Below are positions 11,078 to 20,300 of a stretch of DNA of 35,119 nucleotides, in pieces. The notes under the pieces are model-generated. The model saw only the letters and a list, made by a program, of their open reading frames with translations. It ran no database searches and had not been told where the DNA came from. A program made the position numbers and the translations under genes. Each line of letters starts with the position of its first letter. The stretch's first letter is position 1. The DNA is taken from positions 36,442-71,560 of the forward strand of contig CAMPET010000328.1 of the NCBI GenBank assembly GCA_946803715.1, given 5' to 3'. Origin of the DNA: Beroe ovata (taxonomy: Eukaryota > Ctenophora > Nuda > Beroida > Beroidae).

Positions 11078-12316
11078 AATCATACCTATTTTGGTGCTGT
11101 CAAGGCAGACAGGAGAGATAGTGTTGGAGTTGTTGATATCTCTATTAGTTGGTCTCTTACAGAGGAAGCACTCACCCACCCAGCCAAACCAACCAGCCAC
11201 ATAGCTTAACATGGTGTCACCTCACTTCATTTCTCCAACTAACACCATAACCTATATGATTGATATCTAGTAGTAAGAATCCAAAGAATGGTGTCTCAAA
11301 CCATAGATAAGCAGAATCAATGAATATTGTATATACTGTATAAGTATATACTGTATATACTGTATAAGTTGCTTGGCATTGAACTGGAAATATCCGTACA
11401 GTATCTTGGGACAGTGTAGTTATTAACCTATTCGTTTTACTTATTCAGTTCTTCCCCGCCAATCCCCACGTCTCTCTAAGCTCAGAATTCCGTTGTAAGC
11501 TGCGAGGGGTAGGGTGGGCGGAAACCCCTCCGTTCTCTCTTGCCACCTGCTGATACTGAGATCCAAATCGCAGTTGACAGGAGAGGGCCTGGGTAACCGC
11601 TGATGATTCACAGTTTAGATTCTTCCCTCTCTTATGCCAATCTTTGGATTAGAAAATCGATATCCAGTATTTTGCTATGTTTGCAGTATACCCATACACC
11701 TCTATAGATAAGACTTTGAACTAGATGCCTCCATTGTATTTCAGGTATGAACAAATAAATTAGAAAGGCTGGCCTGAATAATATGACAAATTCACATTTC
11801 AGTAACCTAAAGATATTGCACGTTTTTGCTTTTATTCAGAATAAGTCAACATGATGCTTCGACTCTTAAATTAGAATAAAACAATTCAACAATATAAATG
11901 ATTATTATCACATTTTTCAAGTTGTCGCCAAAATTTTTCATTGCGCGGCGCGGCCAGAGGCGTGCTAACTGAATCGTAAATTCTGAATACTGATAGCATC
12001 TTTTTATAGCTTATTTTTAATCTTAGTCAAAAACTCTAATAAAAAGTTATTGATAAAACATTATTGAAAGATTTCCCTCCAGCTCCGTCGCGCCGCGCAA
12101 TGTCAAATCTTATGACTATTATTTATTTATTTATAATTTTGCAATGAAGAAACTTCTTCTTTGGATTGATTTATAGGATTGATTTATTTATTCAAAAACC
12201 TGAAAAAGCCTGTTTTTGATGGATGTAAATCAATTTTCCCAATTTATTACCGTGAGGTACCATACAGGTCACTCTGTTGTCATATTATTATACATTGATT
12301 CCATAGTTTGGTGAGA
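11078..12316. repeat. Large duplication, unit 2
   Basis: Second copy of 9493-11013, starting one base after the N at 11077. It lacks the 211-bp insertion and has several other small indels. It could be a tandem duplicate or the alternative haplotype of unit 1. Confidence 0.9.
11939..12102. mobile_element. MITE-like element, uninterrupted copy
   Basis: 164 bp bounded by the same 14-bp inverted termini as 10440-10793. It is the empty-site counterpart and shows the element's size without the nested insertion. Confidence 0.7.
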
Positions 12317-12500
12317 CTCTAGGTAAGGGACTCTAGGTAAGGACTCTAGGTAAGGGACTCTAGGTCCGATCCTTCATGCATGATTGAATTGAAATTGATA
12401 CCTCATCAGAGTCCTGGTTTGCTGCAGCCAACCAAGAATCCCCTGACCTAGAGTCCACCCTGTGGAGATCTCCCGACCTAGAGGCCACCCTAGGTTGCTG
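12312..12500. repeat. Short gactctaggtaagg tandem repeats and inverted relatives
   Basis: Four near-perfect copies of a ~13-bp unit at about 12315-12363, with the complementary motif acctagag recurring at about 12447 and 12477. The repeat begins exactly where homology between the two large duplication units ends. Confidence 0.8.
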
Positions 12501-13430
12501 CTGCTGACCTACAGTCCTATACCCAGTTCTTCCACTTCATCTCTCACATGATGATCTAGACTAGCTTATACAATATCTACTCCTTATTAAGTTCTATGTA
12601 GGCACCTGTTATCCAACAAAAGGAACCATTTCCTGGTAAGAAGATCTTTAAGATCAACTTTTGTCAGGACAATGAGGTTACATGCCTAGCCTGACAAACA
12701 TGATAGAGATCCTCGTACAGAATTGAAACTGAAGTTCTGTACAAATCACTCTTTTGTCACTCTTTTGTTACAAAAGTTGATCGCATATTTATCAATTTGC
12801 ACATTTATCATATCTAACCCTGGCAGCCCACCTTTTCCTTTGTTCCTGATATCCATAAAGTAAAGCTGGTGTATGTCATTTCAATAATCATAGGATTAAT
12901 TAAGTATGTGGTGAGATAGTGATTTGATGTCAATCAAAATGACAAGTGTTATAGGTAGACATGCTTGTACTACATTTTGACAATTTTGTGCAAAATAAAA
13001 TTTCCTTTATTTTTCAAAGGTATTGTATTGTATTCAAGCTTAATTCTGCACTCTTATAGATTGGCCATGACTTGAGTGTATATACAGACCTCGAAACCAG
13101 CTTGTCAAGTTACTCTTGGAGAGAATCATTTTATGGTGAGTTGCTATTTCACAGTCTCTATATTTACATATTTCGGTATCTTGCTTTATTAGAGGTCAAA
13201 AAGGCAGGGTAGTCGATGATTGTCCGACTTCGCCTGACCGCCCATAACTGAGGACTTGGCAGTTGTGTGAAGGTCCCCTATAATCATTGCCCTGGGTTCC
13301 TATGCTCTTCTGCAGGGGACATCCTGAGCTGAAATCAGAAAGTAGTGTATGGTCTACACTGGCTTACTTAATTAACAATGCTTCATACTGACAGCAAGTG
13401 AACTTGTCTATCTGACTTGTCTTTGTTGCA
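12500..13430. other. Non-coding interval
   Basis: No convincing exon seen. 12651-12663 and 12770-12782 (gatcaacttttgt and its complement) form the arms of a small foldback that encloses a second hairpin built on gtacagaa / ttctgtac. The rest is AT-rich unique-looking sequence. Confidence 0.5.
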
Positions 13431-13434
13431 TGAT

Positions 13435-13950
13435 TGACACCAGTTTGGAACGACTCTGACAAATCGCTAGCACGATTCTGTAACCAGTCTGGCGTTTCAC
13501 TGCTACCATTCTTTGGTGTATCGTTGACACCAGTCTATGACGTATCCCAGTGTCTTACTTACTGCCGACACCAGTCTGGGACATACTGATACCATTCTTT
13601 GGTGTATCGTTGACACTAGTCTGTGGCGTATCCTTACACCAGTTTATGTATCAATGGCACAAGTCTGACAAATCGCCTAACACCAGTCTCTCTCATTGCT
13701 TGACACCAGGCTGACAAATCTTTTGACACCAATCTGTACTCTGTGACATCAATTTGAATAATTGCTTGACACCAGTCTGACAAATCTTCTGACACCACTC
13801 TGGAGCCTATGGCTGACGCCAGTCCAACAAATTGCTTGACACCAGTCTATCACGTTTCGTTGACACCAGTCTGACAAATCGCCTAACAGTCTGGCATCAC
13901 TCTGACACCAGTTCGACAAATTGCTTGACACCACTACACCAGTCTGCTAT
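13435..13950. repeat. Degenerate ~23-bp minisatellite (TGACACCAGTCTG core)
   Basis: At least 15 diverged units with the core tgacaccagtctg, commonly followed by acaaatcg. From 13701 to 13861 the cores lie 19-24 bp apart, mostly 23-24. The 5' part also shows a longer ~86-bp period, with the ccattctttggtgtatcgttgacac block at about 13506 and 13592. Open frames across it are repeat artefacts. Confidence 0.9.
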
Positions 13951-13959
13951 GCTGTGAAG

Positions 13960-14130
13960 ACTATCGTTAACGCTAGATCCCAGGAAAGCTCTTCCCGCCT
14001 AATTTGGCATTGAGACCGCGGCGGCGAACGCCATATTCATATTTGATGGAGATTTCAGTGCACTTGCGCGCGTACGTGCGGATGGACGCGGCGCGCGCGC
14101 GCTGACACTCAATCGTTCAAACTTTTCATA
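13960..14130. promoter_or_regulatory. GC-rich, CpG-rich island, possible promoter
   Basis: After the minisatellite the sequence turns GC-rich: a ttcccgcc motif resembling an E2F site at about 13995, then ccgcggcggcg and long gcgcgc runs near 14066-14100. It lies downstream of the EF-hand gene's 3' end and 4.5 kb upstream of the located SPRYD7 start. Function is only inferred from composition. Confidence 0.25.
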
Positions 14131-14456
14131 GAAGATTGTTGGACGTCGCTGCGTGTGTGGAAAATTGATATGGGATACCAGCCAATCGACGGTTACACCT
14201 CCTTATGTCGGATAAATGAGAATGAAACAAAAGAATACAGTAAGCTGCACGAATAGGTGAGACCCTCAAGATAATATAAATTTTCAGGTCTTTTGCCTTT
14301 TCAAAACCGAAATGAGATATTATAACACTTAACAAATCATCGCAAACTTCGAACCCAAGCATCTCTTCTATAGTATCCGACAATAAGAATCTATATCATC
14401 TCTCTCAATTTTAATCACGTCAAACATCCAAATCTCACAACGTACTATTCCAACTC

Positions 14457-15704
14457 TCACAACATAAGGAGTGTGTTCCGGAATTCCGTGAAATCGATTG
14501 TCCCGTCTCCCGACTCATCCACCTCGGCAAGGAGTTCCTTCACCTCTTCTTCCGTCATGTACATCCCCGCCAAATTCATTGCCTGGGGAATATACCGTGT
14601 TCAAATGTGGTAAAATTCATGAGTTTTTTTAAGTCGACGGTACGTCAAATATAGATTCAGCACATTTCGATCTCTCATTTTTTTCACTCTATTCTCATAA
14701 AAGCAGTTCTCATTTCCCGGAAATTTTCCGTCTATTATAGATCAAACAACTCTCGATATATATATAATTATCACAACGGGTAAATTGGGAACACTTCCTC
14801 CCTCACATACGAAGGATCCTAGTTGATAGTTGTACCTACATTTGCCAGATCTTTCGCCGTTATGACATCATCCCCGTCTTCCGCTAGGTCTGAGTTCTCA
14901 ACAACTGAGGAACAGAGCTGAGAGAAGGATTCTTCGAGCTCCTCTTGGGAATACCTGCGGTGATGGACAGAGAGGGTGGAAAGAGAGAGAGAGAATATTT
15001 TCGAAAAAGATGGGCGCAGAATTTAGGAACGCCTCAGCCACGAATTTAGAAGATGGTCGGAGTAAAAGATAATACGATCGAAGGATGCCAAGTTGAGGTA
15101 TAAGTTTATTTTATTGTTACGTATCATAAACAACCCCCTTCCCTTTTTAATGGCAAATAAAGACCAAATTTAGAACCCCCTCCCTTGGCTGCAGCGATCC
15201 CTAATTGAAATATACCCTGGTGTTGCCATCTTGTCATACGTACACTTCGCGCAAGCAATCCTCGATGGTCTCCAGGAGTTCCCGACAGTCGATCGTTCCA
15301 CTTCCATCCAAGTCCAGAATATGGTACATGATCTGAGGGAGGGGTTATCGGTTATTTCTTAACTCTTGAGATCTCACAAAATTATCATTAATTAAACAAG
15401 TCTAGAGACGCAGTTTTTAGCGCTCCTCCCCCTCAAAAAATGCGATCACCTCAAGGTCGTCTGTTGTGGCTACAATTTTAAGTGTGTCGATGAGTTTTTT
15501 CATCTCCAAAACATCCAGCTCACCGCTTCCATCGGAATCAAACTTGACAAAGAGCTTCTGAAGGTCTTTTAGCTAAGAGTAGAATAAATGTTAGAATTGT
15601 GTTCTTCCTCAATTGGAACCATTCCAAAAAGCAGAATCACGTTTTTGCTTGGGTGATGCCACGTGACTGTATCTTACCTCTTCATCCGTTAGCGATTCAC
15701 CCAT
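14457..15704 (-). CDS. EF-hand calcium-binding protein, calmodulin-like (159 aa)
   Basis: Five minus-strand exons join in phase: 15678-15704 (ATG), 15450-15572, 15244-15332, 14840-14954 and 14457-14582 (TGA). The protein starts MGESLTDEE and has four EF-hand positions. Three loops look canonical: DSDGSGELDVLE, DLDGSGTIDCRE and DESGDGTIDFTE, each with Asp at position 1, Gly at 6 and an acidic residue at 12. The third loop in order is stretched and degenerate (ENSDLAEDGDDVITAKD), so probably three Ca2+ sites. There is no signal peptide or membrane segment, so it is presumably a cytosolic Ca2+ sensor or buffer of the calmodulin/troponin-C type. No one-to-one orthologue was recognised. The first coding exon is only 27 nt. 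Confidence 0.88.
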
Positions 15705-15981
15705 TGATAAAACTAGATCCAAACATTCGGTTGAAGCTATATTAAAACAATTTGGGTTGTAAAAATGTAATTTCACATAAAGTATCTGCGATCTTGTTAC
15801 AAACATGCAACAATGAACGATACTTTATAACCAAAGAGGAGACGTATAGTAGTAGCAGAATTATCCCTATCCTTGAAATATATATATATGACAACCAAAC
15901 AAAACAAACTTATAATATCTGGAACAGAAGTTTATAATCAACAATCAAGAATCGTCTCTACAACATCATAGTAGTATGTAA

Positions 15982-16022
15982 TACCCGGTATATCATACAT
16001 ACTATGTATGATATACCGGGTA
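15982..16022. repeat. Perfect 41-bp palindrome
   Basis: 20-base arms of exact complementarity (15982-16001 and 16003-16022) around one centre base. It starts tacccggtatatc and is AT-rich at the centre. It lies about 280 bp upstream of the EF-hand start codon. Confidence 0.97.
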
Positions 16023-16271
16023 CTAGAGACGGTCGCTTTCTCTACGTCATTTCATCGTTTCATGAGTATGTTGTAGATGGAATTAAACATGGTCTAGATG
16101 AACGTTTGATTAGACATTGATCGTTCGTTCGCAAGGGTAGGTTTGTATGATATATACGATATGGTAATATGTATTTGGTTCCTCAATGTCATTATGAACA
16201 ATCTGAAAAGCAGCAACAGTATCCTGAACTGATGTTGTCGTAGACACAGGTAATGAACTCATGATTCGTTC

Positions 16272-16428
16272 GCACACACACACACACACCCACACNNNNN
16301 NNNNNNNNNNNNNNNNNNNNNNNNNNNNNNNNNNNNNNNNNNNNNNNNNNNNNNNNNNNNNNNNNNNNNNNNNNNNNNNNNNNNNNNNNNNNNNNNNCAC
16401 ACACACACACACACACACAATCACAAAA
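16272..16428. repeat. CA microsatellite containing an assembly gap
   Basis: CA repeats flank 102 Ns (16296-16397). The gap is most simply an unresolved microsatellite. Reading frames through it are meaningless. Confidence 0.97.
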
Positions 16429-17348
16429 TCACTGGATGATGGATACCCAATATATTATGCAGAATCATATTCTACAGAATGCAAAGCATTGTTGGAGACG
16501 TAGCTAGCTGCTAGAATAACAGAAGTCGTAGGTACCTTAAGACTGCGATGTAGTAAATGATAGAAGATAAACTCAGTTCCCAAACACATTACAAGCAGCG
16601 AATCAAAGCTCAAATCATGGAAACAAATCCTCCAATTTCAATACAAAGCCTGGGAGCCAGACTATAATCCAGGTTATGTTGTTAACCCAGGCTGTTCAAA
16701 CCTATAATATTCTACTTGTGGTGTGGTTGAGAGAGAGAGAGATGGATTATGGAAGACAGAGATTTACTAATGATCGTGTCTATAATAGTTGGATGAAATA
16801 TATTTCCTCCTCCAAGAATTACTCTCTACAATCAGGATTCTAGGCATATACATGATATTATATTGGCGGCCAACAGCACGCACGATTAAATCGTCTCCTC
16901 ATTTAGACCTCCATGAACAGACAGTTTATGAAGGAGTATATACATGGTAGCAGCAATTGATCATTGGCCATCTGTTAATCCGGGGAAACGATTGGATTAT
17001 CGAGATATTAATTAGGTCAGTGATTAGAACTGAAGGGCGCTGAAGAAAGTTTAAACAGCTCTTAGTGTGGAGATCAATTGTGCTGTGTGAGGACGGCCAA
17101 AAGGGGAATGAACGGTCAAAAATGCTCTCATGTTCGTCACACAACACTTTTATATCTATACGGATATGATATTTTTTGATCCCGGACACCTGTAGGTGAT
17201 CACACCCCCTCACATCCCTGTATCCCAGGTAACCTTTAATTGAACAACAGATTCCTGTACAATAGTACTGCAAAATACGAAAAATCCAGGGCCTCTATCA
17301 CTTCTTGAGAAGCAATAATTCTTGATTAACATTTAATAGTAAAATATC

Positions 17349-20300
17349 CTACTGTAGGCAGGGACTTCCGGTTTCAGAGTGAAGTTGAAGTGCCTGCAGA
17401 CTTTGCTCCGTTACCCCCAATTCGACCTCCTTGTTGTCCTCTTCTGTCTCAATTTCTGTCTTTCTTCTCACAAGTTTGTCTTCCTCGTAAGAATGAGACT
17501 GACCGAGGTAAAAAGACAACTCCGGATCTTCTTGGTCATCGTCTGAGGGGCAGTGATTAGTGTTGCTCAGCTGCTGTAAACTAGTGCGAAATGTACATCG
17601 TACAATGTATAGCATCAGTATATTGTATAATGTATAGGCAGCTGTACTATATACAATGTACATTGTAGGGGAGATGTTGATTTTGCAACTGAGAAATCTC
17701 AGGGAAGGGTGACAGCGATTGGAACCCGATGCCGTTTCCTACCGCTCCTTTTATGCATATTGCATGATGCATGATGATGGCTTCATAACGTGATTCTCAA
17801 CATATGAGTGCTGGAAGTATTGTGAAAGCGCTATCATTTCGTGAATGATTTGCTGAGACGATGATGTATTCCTGTGCTTATACAGTAATGCGATGCTTGT
17901 TGTGGCTTTGTTGAAAGTGAAATCACGGCCCTGTTCCATTGTGTAAGTGTGTGTGTGTGTGTGTGTGTGTGTATTGTGTGCTAGCGTGTGAGAGAATTCG
18001 AAAATTCCGCTTTTGCTTTCTAATTTCGGAAGCCTTAGCGCTTTTGCGCTGTCCCTCGAATACGTCTTGTGTAATCGTTGTTTAGTTTTAGGACATAGGT
18101 TCCTATATAATATATCCCCATTTGTATGTAAAGCATAATTAAAGCTATTGATTCCTCATGTTATGTCATACCTAGTCCCGACTTCCGTCTCTGAGAACGA
18201 ACTAGGTATATCATTGTGCCTCCTCAGTCCTCAATTGGATTATCTATTCTCTGACTTTTTAGTTGAAAATGGACGAAGACTGGGTTGTAGCAAGTGGGAG
18301 TGATCTGTTAGATGCCCAACTCGGCAAAGCGAATGTTACAACCGACACAGGGGCCCAAGACACTGACAAAATACTCACACCAGTCCAGTATCTTTCTCAG
18401 TTCATATCTGTTGAGGACAGTGCAGCAGTTATCTCTGCATTAGGGACTGAGGCACTGGAGGATTTTAAATGTGTTGACAAAGCAATGGCTGAGGAGGCTA
18501 CATCCAGCTTGAAGCTCATCCCACGGAAGAAAGCTATCGAAGCTCTGTTGAGAGCTTCCTTCCCCGTAGTGGCAAGTTCAGATGATGGGATCAGTGAGAA
18601 AGTAGACAAACCTTTAGTAGAATGTGTTGTTCTTGCTATAGATAGGTCTGGCAGTATGGGTACTGAATTTGAGGAGCAGCAAGCGTGGTGTGACGATGGA
18701 AATGCATCTGCTCTGCAAAAGTCGGTGCAACGTCGGTCAAGAATGGATGCGGTGAAACAGGTCTTCTACGCTTTCAGGGACAGAACTGAGACCCTTACCA
18801 CGGAGATCCGACATGATCTTGGGTTGCTCCAATTTGATGATAAGATTGAGGTGTTGCTGGAGCTTACTCCTTCTTTAGATCTTTTCGAAGAGTTTGTCGA
18901 TAAAATGCAGCAAAGAGGAAGCACTGCAATATACACTGCAATAAGCGAAGCTTGTTCGATGTTGAAGCCAGTCTTTGATCAAGATCCAGGTATTGATCTC
19001 CGGGTTGTTGTCTTGACAGACGGGCAAAACAACGCCGGAATTGACCCACTCACTGCTCTGGAAGCGGCTAATGGCATAGGAGTTGTTGTTGATGCGATCA
19101 TCGTTGGGAATTCCCCTGATGAGAATCTGAGGCGGATCGTATCTGCTACGGAAGGTTGTTGTTTCCAGGTGAAGTCCCTATCGGAAGCATTTGAACTCAT
19201 GGAAGCTGAGGCAGTTGTAAGCCTGAAATCCCGGAGAGGTGGTTTAGAAAAGCCAGCCTTTGTCCAGCGTCCCCTACCCAAGGATGGTTTCAGCAGTATT
19301 GGTATGAAGAATCTCACCAGTGGCCGAAATACGTCCACGGTAATTCAAAAAACCGCACCACGTCCCGATAGTAGGATTGTGACCTGCGAGTTCCTATCCA
19401 CATCAGACAACTTGGAAAAGTGTAACAGCAGCATTAAAGGTGGAAATATAAAACGTATAAAGAACGAAATCAGAGATTTGGCAAATGGGATCGGCTGGCT
19501 AGGCACTGGTGAAGGCTGCCATATATTCATTGACATGAGTGATATTTCAATCATGAAAGCACTTATCACTGGTCCCGAAGATTCACCATTTGCAGAGGGG
19601 ACATTTGTCTTGAACATAATTTGCTCTCACGATTACCCTTTCAAACCCCCCAAAGTCATGTTCGAAACTCCAGTACATCACTGCAATGTCTGTGGCCAGG
19701 GCCATATCTGCATAGATATACTCCGAGATAACTGGAGCCTTACGCTCTCCATCGGCAAAGTAGTTGAAACTATCCGGCTGTATCTTAGCAACCCTAATCC
19801 AGATTTGGCCATGCGCCAATGGATTGCCGAAGAAACCTTGATGCATATCAAATCTGGTGGGACTGATACAAGATATTATGATGCCGCGAAAGCAGCTACG
19901 AGGGCCAATGCAAGCAAATCTGTGGATGAGTGGAAAGCAGAATGGGGTATTTAGATCACATGACATGTGGATGACAATATGGTACTACGACGAAAATACG
20001 GGGTTCATATCATAACTTTCAGAGTAATAAGGAGTAAATTATAGGTATAAGTCTCACCAAAATATACACGAAGGGACAAACTGAGATTCCAAGAGTCTGA
20101 ACAACTGCTAAGACTTCCACTAGCTGAAAATTGTTATAAATATCAATGATGTCATGTGTTCTGTGTGTGTGTGTGTTTGTGTGCATGCCATGTGTATGTG
20201 ATTTGTATGCGATCAATACCCGGAGATATAGGTCATAATGAAACAGAACCTGGTACCGCCCGATCAGCACTATATTCGCATATTTAACATACCTATTAAC

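Larger units (their letters stand above)
15705..17348. other. Intergenic region with a gap
   Basis: No supported exons. It holds a perfect 41-bp palindrome (15982-16022), a CA microsatellite interrupted by the N run, and AT-rich sequence upstream of the EF-hand gene. Confidence 0.55.

Noticed and set aside
13749-13934. Minus-strand frame with repeated DWCQ/NWCQ peptides
   Set aside because: It is a translation of the degenerate minisatellite. It has no splice context, signal peptide or partner exons.
13435-13950. CRISPR-like look of regularly spaced short repeats
   Set aside because: Repeats are degenerate, the spacing is only ~10 bp between cores, and the setting is a eukaryotic nuclear genome.
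17349-17663. Minus-strand frame as an independent small protein gene
   Set aside because: Its N-terminal third is a translated AT-rich hairpin. An acceptor at 17574 in phase 0 makes the rest a good C-terminal tail for the GPCR.
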